The notes under the pieces are model-generated. The model searched no databases, was not told the DNA's origin, and saw nothing but the letters and a program-made list of their open reading frames with translations. From contig JAZNIJ010000171.1 of assembly GCA_045577455.1 (NCBI GenBank), forward strand, positions 1 to 14,186: a DNA stretch of 14,186 nucleotides, in the 5' to 3' direction. Position numbers and translations under genes: made by a program. Positions 1 through 7,296 of this stretch are shown here, one piece after another (the stretch's first letter is position 1; each line of letters opens with the position of its first letter). The DNA is from SIG653 sp045577455. GTDB taxonomy: Bacteria > Bacillota > Clostridia > Oscillospirales > CAG-382.

Positions 1-40
1 AAACACGAACCGCAATTTTAACTTTACCAGAATTCAACAT
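1..40 (-). CDS. purN: Phosphoribosylglycinamide formyltransferase, N-terminal fragment (partial)
   Basis: An ATG at 40-38 opens a frame that runs off the left edge of the window, giving M-L-N-S-G-K-V-K-I-A-V-R-V. The K-I-A-V-x-V pattern after a few residues is how PurN (GAR transformylase, formyl-THF dependent, third step of purine synthesis) usually begins, just before its Ser-Gly-Gly-Gly-Thr-Asn phosphate loop, which would lie outside the window. The start codon overlaps the purM stop: ATG is followed by TTGA, whose TGA ends purM. That geometry suggests translational coupling; no strong ribosome binding site is visible upstream. purM-purN is a common gene order in Firmicutes. Only 13 codons are visible, so the call rests on the start motif plus context and is moderate. 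Confidence 0.6.
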   Translation of the reverse strand, partial: MLNSGKVKIAVRV

Positions 41-1083
41 ATTGGAATTTTATCCACATTTTTAATTATTTCACCAATTACATATGCATCTTCACCACAG
101 GAAGATAATATTTCAATTGCTTTTTCAACATCATCAGGTGAAACTATAATGCTCATACCAACCCCCATATTGAAAGTATTGAACATATCACGCTTTGATA
201 TGTTTCCTGTTTTTTGAATCAAGTCAAATATGGGAAGAATTTTAATTGATGCTTCTCTTATTTTTGCACACAAACCGTCGGGAATACTTCTTGGAATATT
301 TTCATAAAAACCACCGCCTGTTATATGCGAAATGCCTTTTACATCCACCTTTTCAAGAAGTGAAAGAACTGATTTTACATATATTTTTGTTGGTGTTAAA
401 AGAGTTTCTCCAATAGTAGAACCATTAAGAGCATCACACGGCTTGTACAGGTCAGGATTGTTATTATCTATATCAAAAACTTTTCTGCAAAGGGAAAAAC
501 CGTTAGAATGTATCCCTGTTGATGCAAGAGCTATAACAACATCGCCCTCTTTCATTTTGTTTTTATCTATTATTTTTTCTTTATCAACAATACCAACTGC
601 AAATCCTGCAAGGTCATATTCATGAGCAGGCATCATACCTGGATGCTCGGCTGTTTCTCCGCCGATCAATGCGACACCCGATTGAACACACCCTTCAGCA
701 ACACCACCAACTATTTCTGCAATTTTTTCCGGAATATTCTTTCCGCAAGCAATATAATCGAGGAAAAATAATGGTTTAGCACCGCAACAAATAATATCGT
801 TTACGCACATTGCAACGCAGTCGATACCGATGGTATTGTGTTTATCCAGAAGGATAGCCATTTTTAGCTTTGTCCCAACTCCATCTGTGCCTGATACAAG
901 TACAGGATTCTTTATGCCGAACAAATCAAGCCCAAAGCAGCCTCCAAAGCCACCAACATCATCAAGGCAACCTGCATTTTTTGTTCTCAGAATATGTTTT
1001 TTCATAAGCTCAACGGCTTTATATCCAGCAGTTATATCAACTCCTGCTGCTGCATAGCTTTCAGATTTTGATTGCATACTCAT
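34..1083 (-). CDS. purM: Phosphoribosylformylglycinamidine cyclo-ligase (AIR synthetase)
   Basis: PurM closes FGAM to aminoimidazole ribonucleotide using ATP, the fifth step of purine synthesis, in the cytoplasm. The 349-residue product has the usual family length. Family blocks are clear: Y-A-A-A-G-V-D-I near residue 10, G-T-D-G-V-G-T-K at 65-72 (nucleotide-binding loop), the V-N-D segment near 94-96, G-G-E-T-A-E-H-P-G-M at 141-150, and a late G-I-S-H-I-T-G-G-G block of the C-terminal domain. The open frame extends 14 codons further up to 1125, but the ATG at 1083 is preferred: an AAGGAA ribosome binding site at 1096-1091 sits 7 bases before it, and PurM proteins normally start just before the A-A-G-V-D block. 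An ATG two codons later is a weaker alternative. It follows purF by 4 bases, and its stop overlaps the putative purN start. Confidence 0.96.
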   Translation of the reverse strand: MSMQSKSESYAAAGVDITAGYKAVELMKKHILRTKNAGCLDDVGGFGGCFGLDLFGIKNPVLVSGTDGVGTKLKMAILLDKHNTIGIDCVAMCVNDIICCGAKPLFFLDYIACGKNIPEKIAEIVGGVAEGCVQSGVALIGGETAEHPGMMPAHEYDLAGFAVGIVDKEKIIDKNKMKEGDVVIALASTGIHSNGFSLCRKVFDIDNNNPDLYKPCDALNGSTIGETLLTPTKIYVKSVLSLLEKVDVKGISHITGGGFYENIPRSIPDGLCAKIREASIKILPIFDLIQKTGNISKRDMFNTFNMGVGMSIIVSPDDVEKAIEILSSCGEDAYVIGEIIKNVDKIPIC

Positions 1084-1087
1084 TTCT

Positions 1088-2512
1088 TTATTCCTTTCCA
1101 TTCCAACAATATGTACATACATCACAAGGTTTAAGCCCTATTGCTTCTATCATACCATTTAAAGTTTGATATTCCAATGATGTAAACTTGAATTTTTCAC
1201 AAATTGCTTTACGCATATTTTTTCCACGCTCAGTTGAGCCATCCATATATTCCTCAATATGCTTAAGCCCTTCTTTTCCTTCAAGCTCAGAAACTATAAC
1301 TCTGGAAATCAAATCATCATCCGAAGTTGAACGCGAAAAATTAAGATATTTACAAGCGAACATAATTGGCGGACAAGCAGACCGCATATGAACTTCTTTA
1401 GCTCCATGCTCATAGAGAAAACTAACGGTGTTTTTTAACTGCGTTCCTCTTACTATAGAATCATCAACAAACAACAGTTTTTTATCTCTGATGAGCTGAT
1501 GGATAGGAATCTGTTTCATCTTTGCAATAACATTACGCTCATTTTGGCTTGATGGCATAAAGCTCCTTGGCCAAGTTGGAGTATATTTAATAAAAGGTCT
1601 TGCAAACGGAATTCCGCACTCATTGGAATAACCAATAGCATGAGGAGTTCCCGAATCCGGCACACCACATACATAGTCAACATCAGGTAATACATTGTTT
1701 TCTTTATCATCTCTTGCCATAATTCTACCGTTGTGATATCGCATCATTTCAACATTTATTCCCTCATAGCAAGAAGTTGAATATCCGTAATATGCCCAAA
1801 GAAAGGCACAAATTTTCTTTTCTTTTCTTGGTGGTGATAGAACAGTTATATCATCAGGTGAAATTTCAACAATCTCACCAGGTCCTAACTCTCTTACCAT
1901 TTCATAACCTAGCTTTGCTCCTGCAAAATCTTCAAAGGTTACACAATGACCATAGAGATTTTTTCCAATGCTTAAGGGCAATCTACCATATTTATCTCTT
2001 ACAGCTATGATATTTCCATCTTCTTTAAGGATGATTATAGATGCAGTTCCGTCTATTGAATCGTGAACAAACCTAATACCGTCAGCAAAGCTATCTTTTT
2101 GATGAATCAGCGTTGCAACAAGCTCGTTGGAATTTATTCTTCCTCCTGTCATTGCCTGAAAATGGCTTCCACTCTGAGATAGGTATTTTTCCGTCAACTC
2201 GTCTGCATTATTGATAATTCCAACTGTACATATTGCGTATATACCTAATTTTGAACGAATTATAATTGGCTGAGGATCGCTATCGCTAATGCAACCAATT
2301 GCGGCGTTGCCATACATTTCATCAATTATACCTTCAAACTTTGTTCTGAACGGAGAATTTTCAATACTATGAATTTCTCTTTGCATTCCGAGCTTTATAT
2401 CAAATGCCGCCATTCCTCCGCGCTTTGTACCAAGATGAGAATGATAATCTGTTCCAAAAAACACATCAGGAACACAGTTTTTACAAGAAGTTACTCCAAA
2501 AAAACCACCCAT
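1088..2512 (-). CDS. purF: PurF-type amidophosphoribosyltransferase with degenerate glutaminase domain
   Basis: PurF makes phosphoribosylamine from PRPP and an amino donor, the committed step of purine synthesis. The 474-residue product has two domains. The C-terminal phosphoribosyltransferase half looks intact: P-D-S-G-T near 285-289, a flexible-loop-like W-P-R-S-F region near 314-318, and the PRPP loop L-F-V-D-D-S-I-V-R-G-T at 347-357. Cysteines 235, 387 and 463/466/469 line up with the [4Fe-4S] ligands of Bacillus-type PurF. The N-terminal Ntn-glutaminase half is odd: it begins M-G-G-F-F-G where active enzymes expose C-G-[IV]-x-G, so the nucleophile is glycine, and the other catalytic positions also appear changed. 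The ATG at 2512 is chosen because GGAGGT (2527-2522) lies 9 bases upstream; the longer frame from 2545 would encode that site as protein. I recall similar glycine-start homologues annotated as PurF in Bacteroidetes and Clostridia. The amino donor is uncertain. Confidence 0.9.
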   Translation of the reverse strand: MGGFFGVTSCKNCVPDVFFGTDYHSHLGTKRGGMAAFDIKLGMQREIHSIENSPFRTKFEGIIDEMYGNAAIGCISDSDPQPIIIRSKLGIYAICTVGIINNADELTEKYLSQSGSHFQAMTGGRINSNELVATLIHQKDSFADGIRFVHDSIDGTASIIILKEDGNIIAVRDKYGRLPLSIGKNLYGHCVTFEDFAGAKLGYEMVRELGPGEIVEISPDDITVLSPPRKEKKICAFLWAYYGYSTSCYEGINVEMMRYHNGRIMARDDKENNVLPDVDYVCGVPDSGTPHAIGYSNECGIPFARPFIKYTPTWPRSFMPSSQNERNVIAKMKQIPIHQLIRDKKLLFVDDSIVRGTQLKNTVSFLYEHGAKEVHMRSACPPIMFACKYLNFSRSTSDDDLISRVIVSELEGKEGLKHIEEYMDGSTERGKNMRKAICEKFKFTSLEYQTLNGMIEAIGLKPCDVCTYCWNGKE

Positions 2513-2521
2513 CAAAAAGAA

Positions 2522-2527
2522 ACCTCC
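2522..2527 (-). promoter_or_regulatory. Ribosome binding site deciding the purF start
   Basis: GGAGGT on the minus strand lies 9 bases before the ATG at 2512. It places the purF start at M-G-G-F-F-G and rules out the upstream in-frame ATG at 2545, which has no comparable site and would overlap the end of purC. Confidence 0.85.
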
Positions 2528-2537
2528 GTTAAATATT

Positions 2538-3224
2538 TTATGCAAAAAACAGCTTTGACAATGTTATAGGGTCAATATATTCGCCATTTTTATAAACTCT
2601 CATATTACCAGAAGCAATTTCATCAATTAGCATAACATTTCCGTCTTTATCATATCCAAATTCGAATTTAATATCGTAAAGAACAAGTCCCTTATTAAGA
2701 AGATCGTTTGCAACAATTCTTGTTATTTTCTGAGTCATTTCTTTAATATCATCATACTGCTTGTCTGTCATTACACCGAGAGCAACAAGAGCATCTTTTA
2801 TAACAAGAGGGTCTCCTTTTTCATCATTTTTAAATGTCATTTCAACATATTCAGGAAGGTCTGCTCCTTCATCGATATAATCGCTATAACGACGATAAAA
2901 GCTACCGACGGCTTTATGTCTGCAAATTACTTCAAGACCTTTACCGAAAACTTTTGCAGGAAGAACTTCCATTGTTGTATCATCAAGATTTGCACTTACA
3001 AAATGAGTTTTGATTCCTGCCATATTAACTTTTTCAAAGAAATATACAGACATACGAAGATTTACATCTCCAACGCCATCTATTGTGAGACCTACAGAGT
3101 TTTCTCCGGGATCAAATACACCATCTTTGCCTGTACAATCGTCTTTAAATTTAAGTAAATAATTTCCATTTTCGAGTGAGAAAACATCTTTTGTTTTACC
3201 TGTATATACGAGCTTTTTTTCCAT
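2538..3224 (-). CDS. purC: Phosphoribosylaminoimidazole-succinocarboxamide synthase (SAICAR synthetase)
   Basis: PurC ligates aspartate to CAIR with ATP to give SAICAR. The 228-residue protein shows the family blocks: Y-T-G-K-T-K-D-V-F at 7-15 (the ATP-binding Y-x-G-K-x-K start), an R-H-K-A-V-G-S-F block near 102-109 (equivalent to the R-N-x-x-A-G-S of other PurCs), G-D-P-L-V at 137-141, I-K-F-E-F-G at 185-190 and D-E-I-A-S-G-N-M-R at 201-209. It ends soon after the last block, slightly short of the Bacillus-type proteins I remember, without the longer C-terminal helix. The ATG at 3224 has a strong AAAGGAGA site just upstream. It sits 25 bases after purE and 25 bases before purF, inside the same operon. 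Confidence 0.95.
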   Translation of the reverse strand: MEKKLVYTGKTKDVFSLENGNYLLKFKDDCTGKDGVFDPGENSVGLTIDGVGDVNLRMSVYFFEKVNMAGIKTHFVSANLDDTTMEVLPAKVFGKGLEVICRHKAVGSFYRRYSDYIDEGADLPEYVEMTFKNDEKGDPLVIKDALVALGVMTDKQYDDIKEMTQKITRIVANDLLNKGLVLYDIKFEFGYDKDGNVMLIDEIASGNMRVYKNGEYIDPITLSKLFFA

Positions 3225-3249
3225 TTTTGTATCTCCTTTTATTTAAAAA

Positions 3250-3738
3250 TTAAAGTTTTGAAGCAATTTCTTCATCTTTAGCAAGAACAGACATAGAATC
3301 TTTTTGTCTTTTTGCATCCAGCTTTTCTGCAAGGGATTTATCACTCACAGATAAAATTTGAATTGCAAGCAAAGCCGCATTAGCACCACCATTAACCGCA
3401 ACTGTTGCAACAGGAATTCCACTTGGCATCTGTACGGTTGAAAGCAATGCATCCATACCATCAAAAGCAGATGATTTACAAGGAATTCCAATTACAGGCA
3501 ATGTTGTGTTTGCTGCAATAGCTCCTGCAAGATGAGCCGCCATACCCGCTGCAGCAATGATTACACCGAAACTATTTGCTCTTGCATTTATGCTGAATTC
3601 TCTTGCTTTATCAGGCGTTCTGTGAGCTGAATATATATGAACAGAATATGGAACTTCAAATTCTTTTAAAACATCTATTGCTTTTTGAATTATAGGAAGA
3701 TCACTATCGCTTCCCATAACAATTCCAACTTTTTTCAT
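3250..3738 (-). CDS. purE: 5-(carboxyamino)imidazole ribonucleotide mutase / AIR carboxylase catalytic subunit
   Basis: PurE forms carboxyaminoimidazole ribonucleotide (CAIR). In class I organisms it rearranges N5-CAIR made by PurK; class II enzymes carboxylate AIR directly with CO2. The 162-residue product has the typical length and the motifs G-S-D-S-D-L-P at 9-15, S-A-H-R-T-P at 37-42 (active-site histidine) and the A-A-G-M-A-A-H-L-A-G stretch near 62-71. No purK is present in this window, so the class cannot be settled from context. A GGAAGG ribosome binding site precedes the ATG at 3738. It lies 16 bases after guaB and 25 before purC, so it is almost certainly cotranscribed with both. 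Confidence 0.96.
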   Translation of the reverse strand: MKKVGIVMGSDSDLPIIQKAIDVLKEFEVPYSVHIYSAHRTPDKAREFSINARANSFGVIIAAAGMAAHLAGAIAANTTLPVIGIPCKSSAFDGMDALLSTVQMPSGIPVATVAVNGGANAALLAIQILSVSDKSLAEKLDAKRQKDSMSVLAKDEEIASKL

Positions 3739-3754
3739 TGAATATACCTTCCCT

Positions 3755-5260
3755 TTATTTTATTGGTGTACTCTTATCTTTCTGGATTACATCGTGAGCA
3801 CCGCCCTCAGTTATGCTTACGGATGAAACGAGAGTGAGCTTAGCTTTTTTCTGAAGTTCGGAAATAGTTAAAGCGCCACAGTTACACATAGTTGAACGAA
3901 CTTTGTTCAACGAAAGTGCAACATTGTCTTTCAATGAACCAGCATATGGAACATAGGAATCAACACCTTCTTCAAAAGACAGCTTTTTATCACCGCCCAT
4001 ATCATATCTCTGCCAGTTTCTCGCACGGTTGCTTCCCTCTCCCCAATATTCTTTATAATAAGTTCCCCCGATATTTACCTTATTGGTTGGGCTTTCATCA
4101 AATCTTGCAAAATATCTGCCAAGCATAACAAAATCAGCACCCATAGCAAGTGCAAGGGTTATATGATGGTCATAAACGATACCGCCATCGGAACATACAG
4201 GGATATAAACACCTGTTTCTTTGAAATATTTGTCTCTTGCTTTGCAAACATCAATTAAAGCAGTTGCTTGCCCTCTGCCTATACCCTTTGTTTCTCTTGT
4301 AATGCAGATAGAACCTCCGCCAATTCCAACCTTAATAAAATCCGCACCGCAATCTGCTAAAAATCTAAAGCCATCAGCATCAACAACATTTCCTGCTCCA
4401 ACTTTAACATCGTTTCCGTATTTCTCTCTTATCCATTTAAGAGTTATTTTTTGCCATTCAGAAAAGCCCTCTGATGAATCTATACAAAGCACATCTGCAC
4501 CTGCTTCTATCAGCGCAGGAACTCTTTCGGCATAGTCCCTTGTGTTAATACCAGCACCAACAACATATCGTTTATTTGAATCGAGAAGCTCGTTGGGATT
4601 TAGTTTATGTGTATCATAATCTTTTCGGAAAACAAAATAGCAGAGCTTTCCATCCTTATCAACTATGGGTAATGAATTAAGTTTATTATCCCATATAATG
4701 TCGTTTGCTTCTTTTAATGATGTTCCCTCAGGAGCACATATCAACTTTTCAAGAGGCGTCATAAACTCTTTTACTTTTGTTGAAAGCTCCATACGGCTAA
4801 CACGATAATCTCTACTTGTAACTATACCTAAAAGCACACCTTCGGATGTTCCGTCTGAAGTTACAGCAACAGTTGAATGCCCGTTTTTTTCATAAAGTTC
4901 AACAATATTCTTCAAAGTATCATCGGGAGTAACATTGGAATCGCTTTTAACAAATCCAGCTTTATAATTTTTAGCTCTTTTAACCATTGCAGCTTCATCT
5001 TCTATGCTTTGTGAGCCATAAATAAATGATACCCCACCCTCCATAGCGAGTGCAACAGCGAGCTTGTCTCCAGAAACAGATTGCATAATTGCAGAAACCA
5101 TTGGAATGTTCATTGAAATTTCAGGTTCTTCCCCTTTATTAAAGCGTACTAATGGGGTTTTCAAGCTAACATTAGATGGAATGCATTCCTTCGAAGAATA
5201 ACCGGGGATGAGTAAGTATTCATTAAAAGTGTGTGATGTTTCATTGATAAAAATTGCCAT
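3755..5260 (-). CDS. guaB: Inosine-5'-monophosphate dehydrogenase, Tritrichomonas-like type
   Basis: IMPDH oxidises IMP to XMP with NAD+, the rate-setting step toward GMP. The 501-residue barrel carries an inserted CBS-domain pair at roughly 105-220. The catalytic loop G-S-I-C-I-T has Cys319. Asp261, Lys310, Thr321, Asp358, Arg382, the Arg418-Tyr419 dyad in N-W-Q-R-Y-D and Glu431 all fall at the residue numbers reported for the Tritrichomonas foetus enzyme, and the opening T-F-N-E-Y-L-L-I-P-G also matches that sequence as I remember it. The protein is too long for GMP reductase and has the CBS insert, which argues against GuaC. An AAAAGGAGAG site precedes the ATG at 5260. It lies between pyrI (20-base gap) and purE (16-base gap), so guaB links the pyrimidine and purine halves of the operon. 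Confidence 0.97.
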   Translation of the reverse strand: MAIFINETSHTFNEYLLIPGYSSKECIPSNVSLKTPLVRFNKGEEPEISMNIPMVSAIMQSVSGDKLAVALAMEGGVSFIYGSQSIEDEAAMVKRAKNYKAGFVKSDSNVTPDDTLKNIVELYEKNGHSTVAVTSDGTSEGVLLGIVTSRDYRVSRMELSTKVKEFMTPLEKLICAPEGTSLKEANDIIWDNKLNSLPIVDKDGKLCYFVFRKDYDTHKLNPNELLDSNKRYVVGAGINTRDYAERVPALIEAGADVLCIDSSEGFSEWQKITLKWIREKYGNDVKVGAGNVVDADGFRFLADCGADFIKVGIGGGSICITRETKGIGRGQATALIDVCKARDKYFKETGVYIPVCSDGGIVYDHHITLALAMGADFVMLGRYFARFDESPTNKVNIGGTYYKEYWGEGSNRARNWQRYDMGGDKKLSFEEGVDSYVPYAGSLKDNVALSLNKVRSTMCNCGALTISELQKKAKLTLVSSVSITEGGAHDVIQKDKSTPIK

Positions 5261-5280
5261 AACTTCTCTCCTTTTAAATA

Positions 5281-5700
5281 TTATAAAGCTGCTTTTGTTT
5301 CACAATATATACAACGATATACTTTATTTTCTCTGTCGGTCAATTTAAAAATATGTTCAAGCTCTTGCTCAATTGAAGTGATGCAACGAGGATTTTTACA
5401 TTTGATAACGTTTGTTAGCATATCTGGCATATCAATCGTCTTTTTTGAAACGACATTACCATCCTTTATGATATTTACAGTTGCACCTGGGTCAACATAA
5501 CCAATTATATCAATGTCGGGGAAAATTTCACCGTCGATTTTAATTATATCTTTTTTTCCTCGTCTGATGCTATTTGCATTTTTTATTATAGCAATTGAAC
5601 AATCTATGCTTTCAAGTCCTAAAAGCTGATACAGAAGCATTGCTTTTCCTGCAGTTATATGGTCAATAACAACACCGTTTTTAATTGAATCTATATTCAT
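5281..5700 (-). CDS. pyrI: Aspartate carbamoyltransferase regulatory subunit
   Basis: PyrI is the allosteric subunit that binds nucleotide effectors (CTP, ATP and sometimes UTP in characterised enzymes) and assembles with PyrB trimers. The 139-residue product is a little shorter than the roughly 153-residue enterobacterial protein. Near the start, G-V-V-I-D-H-I-T-A-G-K-A matches the nucleotide-binding domain. The C-terminal zinc site is intact as C-K-N-P-R-C followed by C-I-Y-C (Cys-x4-Cys, then Cys-x2-Cys), which normally contacts PyrB. A GAGGAGG ribosome binding site lies inside the pyrB 3' end, and ATG overlaps the pyrB TGA stop in a 4-base ATGA. The coupling fits the need for matched subunit amounts and suggests that this ATCase is feedback controlled at the protein level. 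Confidence 0.95.
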   Translation of the reverse strand: MNIDSIKNGVVIDHITAGKAMLLYQLLGLESIDCSIAIIKNANSIRRGKKDIIKIDGEIFPDIDIIGYVDPGATVNIIKDGNVVSKKTIDMPDMLTNVIKCKNPRCITSIEQELEHIFKLTDRENKVYRCIYCETKAAL

Positions 5701-6617
5701 TGTTTTGCCTCCTCTAATAGCTTTAATATAAGCGCCATTCTTATGAATTTACCATAAAGAACCTGTTTAAAATAACAAGCACGAGGGTCAGAGTCAACTG
5801 CAACGCTGATTTCATTAACTCTTGGAAGCGGATGCATTATTGAAAGTGATTCCTTGGCTTTTAATAATTTTTTTGGCTCTATAATATAGCTATCTTTGAG
5901 TCTTAAATAATCTTCTTCGTTGAAAAATCTTTCACGCTGAACACGAGTCATATATAAAACATCAAGGTCTGGTAAAACTTTTTCAAGGTCAGTTGTTTGA
6001 ACATAAGGAATATTATTTTTTTTCAAAACATCTTTTTTAACATAACTTGGGAGCTTTAATTCTTCGGGAGAGATTAAAACAAATTTAACTCCGCTATATC
6101 GGGATAAAGCGGCTATAAGTGAATGAACTGTTCTTCCAAATTTAAGGTCTCCGCAAAGTCCTATGGTTAAATCCTCAAATTTACCTTTTTCACGATGAAT
6201 TGTGAGTAAATCAGTTAGTGTCTGAGTTGGATGGCTATGTCCACCATCACCTGCGTTAATAACAGGAATTGAAGCATTTTTCATTGCAACATAAGCCGAA
6301 CCCTCTTTTGGATGACGCATTGCAATAATATCTGCATAACAGCTTATAACTTTTGCTGTGTCAGCAACACTTTCTCCCTTAACTGCTGAAGAAGATGCTG
6401 CTTCCGAAAATCCGAGAACATTACCTCCAAGGTCATACATTGCAGCTTCAAAACTGAGTCTTGTTCTTGTAGATGGTTCAAAAAATAATGTTGCAAGTTT
6501 TTTTCCTTTGCATTTTTCGCTATATTTTTCAGGGTTATCAATAATATCGTTTGCAGTTGCAATAAGTTCGTTGATTTCAGAAACAGAAAAATCTGTAATA
6601 TCAATTAATCCTCTCAT
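5697..6617 (-). CDS. pyrB: Aspartate carbamoyltransferase catalytic subunit
   Basis: PyrB condenses carbamoyl phosphate with aspartate to carbamoyl aspartate, the first committed pyrimidine step. The 306-residue length is typical. The carbamoyl-phosphate motif F-E-P-S-T-R-T-R is at 46-53, G-D-G-G-H-S-H-P-T-Q-T-L-T-D is in the middle, and the H-P-L-P-R-V-N-E-I block near 265 supplies aspartate-binding residues. This pattern separates it from ornithine carbamoyltransferase. The start ATG overlaps the pyrE stop as ATGA, and its own stop overlaps pyrI the same way, so pyrE-pyrB-pyrI appear translationally coupled. The carbamoyl phosphate source (carA/carB) is not in the window. Confidence 0.97.
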   Translation of the reverse strand: MRGLIDITDFSVSEINELIATANDIIDNPEKYSEKCKGKKLATLFFEPSTRTRLSFEAAMYDLGGNVLGFSEAASSSAVKGESVADTAKVISCYADIIAMRHPKEGSAYVAMKNASIPVINAGDGGHSHPTQTLTDLLTIHREKGKFEDLTIGLCGDLKFGRTVHSLIAALSRYSGVKFVLISPEELKLPSYVKKDVLKKNNIPYVQTTDLEKVLPDLDVLYMTRVQRERFFNEEDYLRLKDSYIIEPKKLLKAKESLSIMHPLPRVNEISVAVDSDPRACYFKQVLYGKFIRMALILKLLEEAKQ

Positions 6618-7270
6618 AAAGCAGCTCCGTTCACAGAAAGATATTTTTTGATTCGCTCAACATTTTCAGCATTTTCACTTTTTTCTTCTAAAAATTCGAT
6701 TATATCATAAACATCAACAACAGAATAAACAGGAAAGCCATATTCTTCTTCAATTTCCGCCATGGCTGATTTTTCACCTTTGCCCTTTTCTTTTCTGTCT
6801 ACCATAACAAAAACAGCTATAACCTTTGTTTTTTCAAGGGAAGTAAGATTTGACATACTTTCCCTTATTGCTGTACCTGCGGTAATAACATCTTCAACAA
6901 TAACAATTTCTTCATTTTCTTTTGGCATATATCCAACAAATAAACCGCCTTCGCCATGATCTTTAACTTCTTTTCTGTTAAAAAAGAATGGAACATCCAA
7001 TCCCTCTTGAGCAAGAGCGGAAGCAGCTGATACTGCAATGGAAATACCCTTGTATGCAGGGCCATATAAAACCGATTGTCTTTTTCCTAATTTTTCCATA
7101 TATGCCTTAGCATAAAATTTTCCAAGCTGAGATATCTGTTTTCCTGTTTTTATCTCTCCTGCATTTATGAAATAAGGTATTTTTCTTCCGCTTTTAGCGG
7201 TGAAATCTCCAAATTTCAAAACATTGGCATCTTGTAGAAACTGAATAAATTCTCTTTTATACCCTTCCAT
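6614..7270 (-). CDS. pyrE: Orotate phosphoribosyltransferase
   Basis: PyrE transfers phosphoribose from PRPP to orotate, giving OMP. The 218-residue protein is a type I phosphoribosyltransferase: F-x-S-G-like substrate segment F-T-A-K-S-G-R-K-I-P at 23-32, G-P-A-Y-K-G near 70-75, the catalytic-loop R-K-E-V-K-D-H-G-E near 99-107, and the PRPP loop I-V-I-V-E-D-V-I-T-A-G-T at 122-133. A glutamate replaces the first of the usual paired aspartates in that loop, as in many orotate enzymes. GAGGAGA precedes the ATG at 7270. The 26-base gap to pyrF and the 4-base overlap with pyrB place it firmly in the operon. Confidence 0.96.
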   Translation of the reverse strand: MEGYKREFIQFLQDANVLKFGDFTAKSGRKIPYFINAGEIKTGKQISQLGKFYAKAYMEKLGKRQSVLYGPAYKGISIAVSAASALAQEGLDVPFFFNRKEVKDHGEGGLFVGYMPKENEEIVIVEDVITAGTAIRESMSNLTSLEKTKVIAVFVMVDRKEKGKGEKSAMAEIEEEYGFPVYSVVDVYDIIEFLEEKSENAENVERIKKYLSVNGAAL

Positions 7271-7296
7271 AATATCTCCTCTTTGTTATTGTTATT

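Noticed and set aside
1084..1125. Longer PurM start at 1125 overlapping the end of purF
   Set aside because: The extra 14 residues do not look like PurM, and a good AAGGAA site is placed for the ATG at 1083.
2513..2545. An 11-residue N-terminal extension of PurF, the same length as the B. subtilis PurF propeptide
   Set aside because: The extension is encoded across the GGAGGT ribosome binding site, and processing after it would expose Met-Gly, not the catalytic Cys. The length match looks like coincidence.
3755..5260. GMP reductase (guaC) as an alternative for the IMPDH gene
   Set aside because: The roughly 500-residue length, CBS insert and Arg-Tyr dyad flap are IMPDH features absent from GMP reductase.
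6344..6604. Long open frame inside pyrB in another frame of the same strand
   Set aside because: It is rich in Leu and Gln with no recognisable motif and lies wholly inside pyrB; it is a shadow frame.
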